IMG/VR virus record: IMGVR_UViG_3300018080_000048
Span: 1 to 44,117 of that record
Direction: 5' to 3' (one strand)
DNA: 44,117 nucleotides
DNA from: a virus
The translations under genes and the position numbers were made by a program. The notes under the pieces were generated by a model that ran no database searches, had not been told where the DNA came from, and saw nothing but the letters and a program-made list of their open reading frames with translations. Shown here one piece after another: positions 19,306-27,006 of the stretch. Positions within the stretch are counted from its first letter, which is position 1; every line of letters begins with the position of its first letter.

Positions 19306-21479
19306 ACTGCGACAAATGCCCTCTCAAAGGTGGTCGCCCTGTTCATGGTGATGGCCCAAGGGATGCCCGATTCATACTTATTGGGGAAGCTCCGGGGGCT
19401 AATGAGGAACGTACTGGAGTACCGTTCATAGGTAAGGCTGGTCGAGAACTACGAGAGTACTTGGATTTGGCTGGTATAGACATAGACGACTGTTACATAA
19501 CAAATATAGTCAAGTGCAGGCCCCCCGGAAACCGCACTCCCCACAAAAAGGAGATGGCGTGCTGTCGAGACGCCTTGGTGGAGGAATTGGTAGAGAACAC
19601 TACAGCTTTGTTAATTCCTCTTGGGGGGCCTGCCACTAAAGCTGTGACTGGAAGGAAGTTAGCTGAGGTTCATGGGTGTCGTATACATGTGGGGATAGAA
19701 GGCATGACGAGGACTTGCGTGCCTATGTTTCACCCGGCTGCTGGGTTCTATAGTGCCAAGACGAGGGGGGAGAGTGTTGAGGACTGGGATAACTTTCCAC
19801 ACGAGGACTTCCCATACGAAGAGGGCTTGTATAGTATACTGTACCGTAACGGGACGCGAAGACAATGGACATATACGGATGATGTTGTGGCTGTTGATAC
19901 TGAGACACGGGAGGGGCGTCTTGTATGTAGTGCGTGGTGTTCTGAGGCTGGAGTTGCCCATGCGATTATGAGTCCTGATGGGGTAATACCTTCTGCGAGT
20001 AGGTTCATTATGCATAACTACAAGTACGATTTACCTGTGTTGAAGGAGGCTGGCATACGTATACATCCTGAGCAGTGTGTGGATACTATGATTGCCGCGT
20101 ATGCGCTGGGGTATCCTCAGGTGGGCCTACATCGTCTAGCTAGTCAAGTGCTTGGTATGGACTTACGACACTGGAATGAGGCCGAGGATGACGACGATTT
20201 GGGTATCGTGTGTTGTAGTCATGCCGATGCTACGATGAGGTTGTGGGAGGCGTTTGAGCCTAGACTACCTGACTACTTCTGGACAATAGACATGCCTGTG
20301 AGTCGTGTGTTGTTGGCTATGGAAGATAGAGGTGTTCGTGTTGACAGAGAGGGCGTCTTGAAGTATGCTGAGGAGTTGGAGAAGGAGATCGCCGGGTACT
20401 CATTTCCGTTCAACCCCGGCAGTCCTCAGCAGATAGGGAAGTACCTGTACGAGGACTTAGGTCTGATACCGACGAGATATACTGACGGTGGTGAGCCTTC
20501 GACGGACAAGTTAGCGTTGGAAGCCATCGACCACCCTATAGCCAAGGAATTGCTAGCCTATCGTAAGGCCACAAAGTCATTGAGTACGTACGTGACAAAC
20601 TACATTGATCGTATGGACGAGGACCAACGTATTCATCCTCAATACCGACAGACTAGGCAACCGGCGTCAGAGACGTCAACGACTGAGGAAGGGACTGTGA
20701 CAAGGCGCTTGTCTTGCGTACAGCCCAACCTTCAGAACGTGACGAGTGGGTTCATGAGGGGTTTGTTTGTACCCAGCCCCGGCAACGTCTGGTTGAAGGT
20801 CGATTACAGTCAGTTGGAATTGAGAGTATTTGCAGCCATCTGGAGGGCTCGTAGTATGTTGGAGGTGTTTCTCGACCCGAACGGAGACATCCATGAGGAG
20901 ACTCGACTGGGGTGTGGGTTTCCTGATACGAAGGCGGGTCGAACAAATGCCAAGATCATGAACTTCCAGATGTTGTACATTGGAGACATGGGGGCTGCTG
21001 TGGCGAAGGCTCATGAACTGTTCGGTTGGGACTGGGGGGTATGTAAGGACGTCGTATCTGCCTACTACCGGAAGTACCCAGAGATACCGGACTATTGGGA
21101 GGAGATCGCCAGCACTGCCTTGGAAGAGAAGGGGATAGCCACGCACTTCGGCTATTGGAGACGACTGCCCCAAATGTACTCGGATAAGAGGGCTGACATT
21201 GTAGCTGCCACACGTCAGGCCATTAATACGCCGGTACAGGGAACCGCTGCGGATATTGTCAAAATAGGCATGATAACCGTAGGGGCAGAGGAGCCAATGG
21301 TAGTTCAAGTGCATGATGAGATGAACTTCGATATCGAAAAAGACAGGGCTGACGAGTTCGCTCAATGGTTGTATGAGGCGTTGCCGACGGCAGTCACTAT
21401 CAATGGTGTACACTTCCCCGTGGAGGTCAAAATAGGGCCTTCATGGGGAGGGCTGACTACAGTAGAGGAGGCTGTATGA
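19302..21479 (+). CDS. Family-4 uracil-DNA glycosylase fused to DNA polymerase I (UDG-exo-polA)
   Basis: 725 aa with three domains. Residues 1-150 are a family-4 UDG: CDKC (C3, C6) and further Cys at 72 and 87/88 for a 4Fe-4S cluster, LIGEAPGANEE (28-36), GVPFIGKAGREL, YITNIVKCRPPGNRTP (65-80) and MFHPAA (H144). Residues about 190-315 are a 3'-5' exonuclease: AVDTET (D199, E201), HNYKYD (N239, D243) and SHADAT (D309, with Cys where Tyr is usual). Residues 330-725 are a family A polymerase: motif A VDYSQLELR (D501), motif B RTNAKIMNFQMLYIGD (R547, K551, F555, Y559) and motif C VQVHDEM (H671, D672). It is the replicative polymerase of this phage. The UDG part could recognise uracil in front of synthesis. 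One continuous frame, no frameshift. Confidence 0.92.
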   Translation: MNCDKCPLKGGRPVHGDGPRDARFILIGEAPGANEERTGVPFIGKAGRELREYLDLAGIDIDDCYITNIVKCRPPGNRTPHKKEMACCRDALVEELVENTTALLIPLGGPATKAVTGRKLAEVHGCRIHVGIEGMTRTCVPMFHPAAGFYSAKTRGESVEDWDNFPHEDFPYEEGLYSILYRNGTRRQWTYTDDVVAVDTETREGRLVCSAWCSEAGVAHAIMSPDGVIPSASRFIMHNYKYDLPVLKEAGIRIHPEQCVDTMIAAYALGYPQVGLHRLASQVLGMDLRHWNEAEDDDDLGIVCCSHADATMRLWEAFEPRLPDYFWTIDMPVSRVLLAMEDRGVRVDREGVLKYAEELEKEIAGYSFPFNPGSPQQIGKYLYEDLGLIPTRYTDGGEPSTDKLALEAIDHPIAKELLAYRKATKSLSTYVTNYIDRMDEDQRIHPQYRQTRQPASETSTTEEGTVTRRLSCVQPNLQNVTSGFMRGLFVPSPGNVWLKVDYSQLELRVFAAIWRARSMLEVFLDPNGDIHEETRLGCGFPDTKAGRTNAKIMNFQMLYIGDMGAAVAKAHELFGWDWGVCKDVVSAYYRKYPEIPDYWEEIASTALEEKGIATHFGYWRRLPQMYSDKRADIVAATRQAINTPVQGTAADIVKIGMITVGAEEPMVVQVHDEMNFDIEKDRADEFAQWLYEALPTAVTINGVHFPVEVKIGPSWGGLTTVEEAV

Positions 21480-21607
21480 GAGGGACGGTAGCGAAGAGGA
21501 TACGTAGGGCTGTACGGGCGGACACACCTATGATGACTGAGGGACAGAGGAAGTCTATATACAGGACAGCCAAGGAGTTCTATAAAAAGTTAAGGAGGAT
21601 AGTATGA
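21476..21607 (+). CDS. Small basic protein
   Basis: 43 aa, ATG at 21476 overlapping the polymerase stop, and its own stop overlapping the next ATG (ATGA twice). Arg/Lys-rich throughout (MRGTVAKRIRRAVRAD, AKEFYKKLRRIV). The double overlap and GTAGAGGAGG upstream support translation. A positively charged peptide next to the polymerase could bind nucleic acid; function unknown. Confidence 0.6.
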   Translation: MRGTVAKRIRRAVRADTPMMTEGQRKSIYRTAKEFYKKLRRIV

Positions 21608-22011
21608 TACCAAGACCCGGAACAATGATAAACACTATACGACATCTCTTGGAGCAGAACGGACGTATCACGGACGACGTGGCGAGTTGTCTATACCATG
21701 GGCAACCGAATGAACAGAGGGGGTTCTGTGAGAAGTTTCCCAACGATGCCATCAACATCTTCAAGTACGTATACAGAATGAAGGATTTGAAAGTAGAAGA
21801 AGTGTATGAAGATGCTTCAGATGCTTTCGAGGTCACTCCTGAGATGAGGAAGGACTTGGAAGATAAAGTTATCTATGATGATAAGGAGAACGTGAGTGGG
21901 CCGATAGGACTGCGTGAATTGAAGGAAGCCAAGAGGATCGGGGAAGTCATGAGAGCTGAGTCCGTCGATATAGCCCTCTCACCTGAGGAGTCGACGGATG
22001 AAGAAGCGTAA
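21604..22011 (+). CDS. Unknown acidic protein
   Basis: 135 aa, ATG at 21604 (AAGGAGG upstream, in the end of the previous ORF). The N-terminal half MIPRPGTMINTIRHLLEQNG is a small helical domain resembling a winged-helix-like fold; the C-terminal half is strongly acidic (VEEVYEDASDAFEVTPEM and LSPEESTDEEA). It overlaps the metallophosphoesterase start by 14 bases. No family recognised. Confidence 0.6.
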   Translation: MIPRPGTMINTIRHLLEQNGRITDDVASCLYHGQPNEQRGFCEKFPNDAINIFKYVYRMKDLKVEEVYEDASDAFEVTPEMRKDLEDKVIYDDKENVSGPIGLRELKEAKRIGEVMRAESVDIALSPEESTDEEA

Positions 22012-22738
22012 AGGTATATTTCTAGGGGATTCCCATTGCCCCTTCCAAGACAAGGCTGTCATCAATGGTATAACACTGTTCGTACGGGATTGGCAGCCTG
22101 ACTTCATATGGTGGATAGGGGATGACTGCGACTTCTATGCCATCAGTAAGTTCAATAAGGACCCTCGTCGTGTGACAATGTTGCAGGATGAAATTGATGA
22201 GACTAGGCGTATGTACGATAAGGTGTGTGATAAGGCTCCGTCGGCTGACCTTTACAAGTTGGGTGGCAACCATGAAAACCGTATGCAGAGTTTTCTGTGG
22301 AGTAATGCTACTGGGCTGTCTAGTCTACGTAGTCTACAGGTTGAGGAGTTGCTAGGCATCAAAGACATGGGCATGACGTACACGCCGTACGACTGGGGTG
22401 TGCAGTTCGGGGACTTGTTTGTTATCCATGGGAATCTCGTGAGTAAGCATTCTGGATGGACAGCCAAGGCTCACTATGAGAAGTTCGGGGGCAATGGTAT
22501 AGTAGGTCATTCCCACCGTGGAGGGCATTATCTTGTGACGAAGAAGGACGATACGAACGGCTGGTGGGAGAACTACTGCCTGTGTGACTTACACCCGGAA
22601 TATGAGCAGTACCCGAACTGGCAACACGGATTTACGTTGGGGTACTTTGAGGACGACAGGTTTGAACTACGTCCTGTGCCTATAATTAAAAACAAGTTCC
22701 TTGTGGATGGGGAGGTGTATAAATGCCGTACAAAATAG
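21998..22738 (+). CDS. Calcineurin-like metallophosphoesterase
   Basis: 246 aa from ATG at 21998. All metal-site motifs are present in order: FLGDSHCPF (D11, H13), IGDDCDF (D42/D43), GGNHEN (N91, H92), VIHGN (H144) and VGHSHRGG (H171, H173). The enzymes hydrolyse phosphomonoesters or phosphodiesters (nucleotides, DNA ends, proteins). In phages they are often next to replication genes, and an end-processing or nucleotide role fits here. The substrate cannot be told from the sequence. Confidence 0.85.
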   Translation: MKKRKGIFLGDSHCPFQDKAVINGITLFVRDWQPDFIWWIGDDCDFYAISKFNKDPRRVTMLQDEIDETRRMYDKVCDKAPSADLYKLGGNHENRMQSFLWSNATGLSSLRSLQVEELLGIKDMGMTYTPYDWGVQFGDLFVIHGNLVSKHSGWTAKAHYEKFGGNGIVGHSHRGGHYLVTKKDDTNGWWENYCLCDLHPEYEQYPNWQHGFTLGYFEDDRFELRPVPIIKNKFLVDGEVYKCRTK

Positions 22739-22881
22739 TCCATCACCCAGAGGAAAAACGCCCATGGGTAATCATCAATACTGAAACAGGAAAACGTGTT
22801 GGAAGTTCGACTAGCCGTGACGATGCCGAGGCGTCTGTGAGAGCCCGGTACATGAGTGAGAACAACCCTAAGAAGTCGTGA
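22723..22881 (+). CDS. Small protein at the end of the rightward block
   Basis: 52 aa from ATG at 22723 (GGGAGG upstream), overlapping the metallophosphoesterase end by 16 bases. MPYKIVHHPEEKRPWVIIN then TGKRVGSSTSRDDAEASVRA: a short beta-hairpin and a helix, as in many small phage proteins that start with a KI...KPW.I.N..TGK pattern. Its stop lies 14 bases inside the end of the opposing gene, so the two blocks overlap tail to tail without a separate terminator. Confidence 0.65.
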   Translation: MPYKIVHHPEEKRPWVIINTETGKRVGSSTSRDDAEASVRARYMSENNPKKS

Positions 22882-24688
22882 TGGCTAGGAACGTCACAGT
22901 AGCAGTATCATTATTCTCAACGATGTCGACGCTGCGAAGATACACTGGTATTCTATCTGGGGTGTACTTGTACTGAAGGTCCACCAACGTATTTTCAGTC
23001 TGGAGGGCTCGTACCTCATCAAAGACATCTCTACCGTACAACCCTTGTGTGGCTAAGAGATCTATGGTGAAGGTATAAGCCCTCAGTACACCCATGAGTT
23101 GTTGGTACTCAATAGATACGTGATGAATAATAGGTGTGTATGTATATTCCCCCGACCTCCTCCGCAACCCCAACCGCCACTGAGCCGCCTGAGACGACAC
23201 ATCTGTCTTATGTGGCGGAATGACAAACGACAAATACGTATTGGATTTATTGAACGTACCCAAGAGGTGAAAGTTGTCCTTGTACAACGGTCTCCAATAT
23301 ACGTCGACTTCCTCAGCATCATCGACTAAGTTATCCGCATATATACGGACTGAGTAGAAGCCTGTTCCCATCTCAGTCAGACGACCCCCAAAGTACGGGA
23401 AGTCTATGTAACCCGTCTCCTCGAACTCCATGGATGTGTCTTCAGCTGGGTCCAATTCCAACCGTCGTATGAATCGGTGTTTGTTGGCTCCGAGTGTAAA
23501 GAACAGTGTCGTATGACCGGGGGTTCCCGTCAACCACATGCGTGTAATGACTTCCGTATTATCGTCGCCTACGTACACGGGGTGCCAACCCGATCCGTCA
23601 TTACAGTATATGCCTGAGTATTTATCACCCTTGACTGCCACATACAGGGCTTCTCGGAATGTCTTAATATCAGTGACGTAGCCGAGGTAGTCAGCCGGGA
23701 ACTGATCCCTCTTGTCTATACCTATAGGGACTGTGCTGGCGACATCAGACTCGTACTTATACTCAACCATGACGACTCCACCCTTACCTTCATGGCCCAC
23801 GAGTATGCTGTTCCAAAATACAATACCATAGCTGTCCTCGAAAGACGGATACAACCGCGAGTCCACGAACTGCGTCGGCACTGCCTCAACAATATGCATA
23901 CCCTCAGCTGTTTGTATAATAACCTCATCATTATCACTCAGATCCGACCACACAAGTCCTTTAGGACCGTACTCAGAGTATATCTCACAAATACTTGCCC
24001 AATTGGCCGCTGCATCCGTCGTCTTGAACACCTCTATCTTGTTGTTGGCCGAGTCCCAAGTGGCAAGGTATATCTCGTCAGCAGCAGCCCCGAACGGCGA
24101 GAATGTGTTGGATGACAACATACTGGCCGGGCCTATACCTGACAGACTGGCGTCCGCGTTGGCCGCCCAGTTAGCACCATTGTCGGACGAGTCATACGTG
24201 TGTAGTGTACCATTGTCATCACACACGGCGAAGAGGTAGTTCTTGTACGTGACTAGATCGTATGCACCATCACAATTCGCCGCCAAGACAGTTCCTACAA
24301 TATCCCACTCTTCATTGATGTTGTCCCATTTGGCGCACTTAGCCACAGCCCCATCCAGTATGAGAGCGTACGTCTCTCCTTCAAGATCGGTAAACGCCTT
24401 TATCTCAGCCGTAGAACTAACCGGATTAAATGGGCATGACTCTGTTCGTCTGGGCAGTGTTATCTTGCCGTGGTATGTAGCGCAGTTGCCAAAGTAATAT
24501 GAGGATTCCTCAGGGTCCCACCACCGCCGCCCCATACCGGCTGAAAACTGAGGTACCCACAGAGGGAAGGGTATTCTATCCTCTCGTAGTTGATCCCCAG
24601 TAGTCCGAAACTGATCCGGCCACTGGTCAAACTTACTCGACTTTATACTGTCACACACATACGGCAAATCGTTTATGTATATATCCAT
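22868..24688 (-). CDS. Beta-propeller-like tail protein (nozzle or hub candidate)
   Basis: 606 aa, ATG at 24688. Rich in short beta strands with repeated blade-like segments (YALILDGAVAKCAKWD, LFAVCDDNGTLHTYD, EIYLATWDSANNKIEVF, LYVAVKGDKYSGIYC), then a C-terminal beta domain. It follows the adaptor gene directly, with an eight-base gap. In short-tailed phages the protein made after the adaptor is commonly the nozzle/tail tubular B, which contains a beta-propeller. This is an inference from gene order. A receptor-binding spike is the alternative. Last gene of the late operon. Confidence 0.6.
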   Translation of the reverse strand: MDIYINDLPYVCDSIKSSKFDQWPDQFRTTGDQLREDRIPFPLWVPQFSAGMGRRWWDPEESSYYFGNCATYHGKITLPRRTESCPFNPVSSTAEIKAFTDLEGETYALILDGAVAKCAKWDNINEEWDIVGTVLAANCDGAYDLVTYKNYLFAVCDDNGTLHTYDSSDNGANWAANADASLSGIGPASMLSSNTFSPFGAAADEIYLATWDSANNKIEVFKTTDAAANWASICEIYSEYGPKGLVWSDLSDNDEVIIQTAEGMHIVEAVPTQFVDSRLYPSFEDSYGIVFWNSILVGHEGKGGVVMVEYKYESDVASTVPIGIDKRDQFPADYLGYVTDIKTFREALYVAVKGDKYSGIYCNDGSGWHPVYVGDDNTEVITRMWLTGTPGHTTLFFTLGANKHRFIRRLELDPAEDTSMEFEETGYIDFPYFGGRLTEMGTGFYSVRIYADNLVDDAEEVDVYWRPLYKDNFHLLGTFNKSNTYLSFVIPPHKTDVSSQAAQWRLGLRRRSGEYTYTPIIHHVSIEYQQLMGVLRAYTFTIDLLATQGLYGRDVFDEVRALQTENTLVDLQYKYTPDRIPVYLRSVDIVENNDTATVTFLAITTS

Positions 24689-24696
24689 AAGTCTCC

Positions 24697-25563
24697 TTAA
24701 GACGGCAATATCATGTTACGAACTTTACGACTGTTAGCTGGAGGTCCCATAAAAGACTCTCGTAGTACTTGTGCAGACTCAGCGTAGTACATGCGAGATA
24801 TATCTTGAGCGTTCTTATCCCCTATTCGCGAATGGAGAATGTATGAAGATGCTCTAGGAATAATGTACGTGTGGGGTATATAACACCATGCCTCACCTGA
24901 TCCCCAAGACAACCACAATTGTCTTGAATACCCTTCTATAATGAGATCAGTACCAACGTATTTACTCTCCACAGCTTTATGAAGCCACAACTCCCCTGTA
25001 GGTAATACTCTCCAATGACGATTCGGTATCTCCTCAAGATTACTCTGATCGCCGTCTTTATCCCCCCATATACGAGCGATGTAGTCTGGGCCTACTTCAT
25101 TACCCCCAAAGACATCATCTGTAGGCATTGAGTACGTATACGTATCAGCAACTACAGTTAATGTGAAGTCGCCGGGGAATACTATATAGGGAAAAGAATC
25201 TCGTATGGCCCTGTTGACGGCATCAGCGTACACACCTATACGTTGTGTGGTCACGATGTAGTTAGCCCCATCAGACCACGCATTAATGACCGCTGGCTCG
25301 TTAATTAAACTAGTGTTTTCCCCATCCCAAGAGGCAATACGAACAGGTATTCCTTCGTTGTTATCGTCTTGTTCAATGACACCTATCCAGTTCCCAACAA
25401 GGTTCTTACTGGCTATGTTTTTAAGACCTAAGTCATCATCTACCAAAGCTGTAGTTGTGCTACCAGTTCCTATTTCCCCCTCATACATCAACTCCCCACA
25501 GGCACGGGCTGTTTCTCTACAAAGTGCGCCAAGAGTACCAACTTCTTCAAGTATTAACTGCAT
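24697..25563 (-). CDS. Head-tail adaptor / tail tubular A-like protein (putative)
   Basis: 288 aa, ATG at 25563. The N-terminal helix LEEVGTLGALCRETARACGE, a beta-rich middle, and the C-terminal helical part IGDKNAQDISRMYYAESAQV with an Arg-rich end (NSRKVRNMILPS) resemble phage adaptor proteins (gp11/tail tubular A type) that dock to the portal. It sits just before the propeller-like protein. Assignment rests on overall architecture and order, not on a unique motif. Confidence 0.5.
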   Translation of the reverse strand: MQLILEEVGTLGALCRETARACGELMYEGEIGTGSTTTALVDDDLGLKNIASKNLVGNWIGVIEQDDNNEGIPVRIASWDGENTSLINEPAVINAWSDGANYIVTTQRIGVYADAVNRAIRDSFPYIVFPGDFTLTVVADTYTYSMPTDDVFGGNEVGPDYIARIWGDKDGDQSNLEEIPNRHWRVLPTGELWLHKAVESKYVGTDLIIEGYSRQLWLSWGSGEAWCYIPHTYIIPRASSYILHSRIGDKNAQDISRMYYAESAQVLRESFMGPPANSRKVRNMILPS

Positions 25564-25567
25564 TGAA

Positions 25568-25849
25568 CTACCCCTCTCTCAGCCTGAATTTAATCCATCG
25601 TCCATACTGGGCGGTTCCGACGTTGGCCCATGCATGAACAAGATACACACCGGGGTAAGCCGAACCGGACGACTCATACGTGTAGAAGAACTTCCCCAAT
25701 TCTTTACGTGTCATGGCCTGCGTGTTCACGACTTCCGTAAAAGTAGGGTCCCACACGGTCACTTCACAATCATCGGGATCAACATACTCCCCATGATACT
25801 GTACATCCAGTCGTATAGGGACAACATCGCCGCGAACATACGTCTCCAT
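25568..25849 (-). CDS. Small beta-rich virion-associated protein (putative)
   Basis: 93 aa, ATG at 25849 coupled as TAATG to the upstream ORF. METYVRGDVVPIRLDVQYHG, CEVTVWDPTFTEVV, KFFYTYESSGSAYPGVY and LVHAWANVGTAQYG form an Ig-like strand pattern. Located among tail genes, so a small structural or head-completion role is likely. Family not known to me. Confidence 0.6.
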   Translation of the reverse strand: METYVRGDVVPIRLDVQYHGEYVDPDDCEVTVWDPTFTEVVNTQAMTRKELGKFFYTYESSGSAYPGVYLVHAWANVGTAQYGRWIKFRLREG

Positions 25850-26007
25850 TATATACCCTCCAAAGACAACTCAACAAAATACTCTACAGTCCCTAAAGAC
25901 AGTTCAACCTCTGGAGCGTTCCCGTTGAGGGAAGGCGTGTCTGAACTGCGTACGCCCAGTATGCTTTCGGCCAGTACTTCTTCCCCTAGTAGCATTGTTG
26001 TTGCCAT
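25849..26007 (-). CDS. Small acidic ORF
   Basis: 52 aa from ATG at 26007. Starts MATTMLLGEEVLAESILGV, ending VEYFVELSLEGI; stop and next start overlap (TAATG). The ribosome binding site is weak (GGAG 13 bases upstream). It overlaps, in another frame, the zinc-ribbon reading frame at 25904-26090; both cannot be equally conserved. Probably real because of the coupling to the next gene. Confidence 0.5.
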   Translation of the reverse strand: MATTMLLGEEVLAESILGVRSSDTPSLNGNAPEVELSLGTVEYFVELSLEGI

Positions 26008-26096
26008 ATCTTCGGTAACACTCCTTACAGTACTTCCCTATCCAAGGATTATCCCGTATCTCGCCCCCACAGTAAGGGCAAATCCCTATACCTCAT
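25904..26096 (-). pseudogene. Zinc-ribbon reading frame lacking a start codon
   Basis: The frame contains GICPYCGGEIRDNPWIGKYC followed by KECYRRYG, a convincing CxxC...CxxC ribbon, but no ATG, GTG or TTG between its upstream TGA and the first cysteine. A well-placed start (ATG 26096, AGGAGG seven bases upstream) lies in a frame offset by one base and stops after 15 codons. One missing or extra base, or a +1 shift in the first five codons, would join them. It may be a sequencing error, a decayed gene or a recoding site. Confidence 0.4.
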
Positions 26097-26192
26097 GACT
26101 AAACCTCCTCTGACGCTCTGTGCGTTGATTCTGAGAGACTTTTACAAATATATAACAGGTAAATCGCGTATCATGGATAAACCCCTCAGATT

Positions 26193-26315
26193 CTAATCCT
26201 CGCAAGACTCCGACAGTAATGCTAGTATGTCATCGACGGCTTCCTCCTCTGCATCCACACAACACTCCAGACTCTCCACCAGCATCTCCGCCACAGCATT
26301 CATGAATTCTTCCAT
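26193..26315 (-). CDS. Small acidic protein
   Basis: 40 aa from ATG at 26315 with AAAGGAGG seven bases upstream. MEEFMNAVAEMLVESLECCV then an acidic helix (DAEEEAVDDILALLSESCED). Follows the holin-like gene by 11 bases. Function unknown. Confidence 0.6.
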   Translation of the reverse strand: MEEFMNAVAEMLVESLECCVDAEEEAVDDILALLSESCED

Positions 26316-26326
26316 GACATCCTCCT

Positions 26327-26554
26327 TTACAAACCGAGACTACCTCGGATGTATTCCACAATCTTCGTAATCTGACTGAGACCTTCTTTGATGTCGGCGC
26401 ACTCATGCTGTATATGGTTGTCCAGCTTGGTATCAATAGAGTCCAGACGAGTCTCTATGCTACCAAACTTTCGACCGGCCCCCCATAAAGACCCACCCAC
26501 GACAGCAAGACCGACAGCCCCCTCTATGATTATGGCAAGTTCCCCCCCACTCAT
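26327..26554 (-). CDS. Membrane-anchored coiled-coil protein, possible holin-like
   Basis: 75 aa from ATG at 26554, overlapping the previous stop as ATGA; a GTG start six codons earlier is possible. One N-terminal hydrophobic helix (LAIIIEGAVGLAVVGGSLWG) followed by a heptad coiled coil (GSIETRLDSIDTKLDNHIQ). Size, topology and position near the fibre genes fit a holin or lysis accessory protein. A virion-anchored adaptor is equally possible. It is the only candidate for a lysis function in the late block. Confidence 0.55.
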   Translation of the reverse strand: MSGGELAIIIEGAVGLAVVGGSLWGAGRKFGSIETRLDSIDTKLDNHIQHECADIKEGLSQITKIVEYIRGSLGL

Positions 26555-26997
26555 TCTCCGACTCCCCACAGTAATGTATCGTTCTCTAGGTCGACGCAGT
26601 TAGGACATACGATTCCTGTCTTTTGCACAGGCATCATCTTGACACGGGCTACAACTCTAACAGTATCCTCAGGTATATCTGTGACAACTCTCTTGCCTAA
26701 CTTGTCCTCTACAATCTTAGTCTTCCGCGTCACGTCGATAGCTTCAAACCCAGCGTCATCGTCGGGCAAGTCCTCTGCTGGCACATACACATCAATGTCT
26801 TTACCCTCTACGTCTTTCTCCTTCTTGAACTTCTGCTCTTCAATCCTAATGTCCTTGAGGGCTAGTACTCTCTCCCTCTCCTCATCCTCTATAGTGTCTT
26901 CCCCCATGATGTAGTAGGAGTTATGTGCGCCAGCATGATGTATAGGCTCTCCGCACCTGAAACAATTAATATACCCCTTGTACTTCCTGTTTATCAT
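26551..26997 (-). CDS. Unknown protein with split zinc site
   Basis: 148 aa, ATG at 26997 (AGGAGG upstream). INCFRCGEPIHHAG at the N-terminus and IVCPNCVDLEND at the C-terminus give two CxxC pairs separated by more than 110 residues. The middle is charged (EDEERERVLALKDIRIEEQK) with a beta-rich stretch (DTVRVVARVKMMPV). If the pairs join, termini meet in one ribbon. Late-operon position; function unknown. Confidence 0.6.
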   Translation of the reverse strand: MINRKYKGYINCFRCGEPIHHAGAHNSYYIMGEDTIEDEERERVLALKDIRIEEQKFKKEKDVEGKDIDVYVPAEDLPDDDAGFEAIDVTRKTKIVEDKLGKRVVTDIPEDTVRVVARVKMMPVQKTGIVCPNCVDLENDTLLWGVGE

Positions 26998-27006
26998 GTC
27001 TCCTCC

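Noticed and set aside
20676-21413. 245-aa antisense ORF opposite the polymerase
   Set aside because: Long only because of codon bias in the polymerase gene. No start context, and polymerase motifs occupy the other strand.
26230-26436. 68-aa leftward Cys/Gly-rich ORF
   Set aside because: Shadow frame of the holin-like gene and the 40-aa gene at 26193-26315, which has a strong ribosome binding site.
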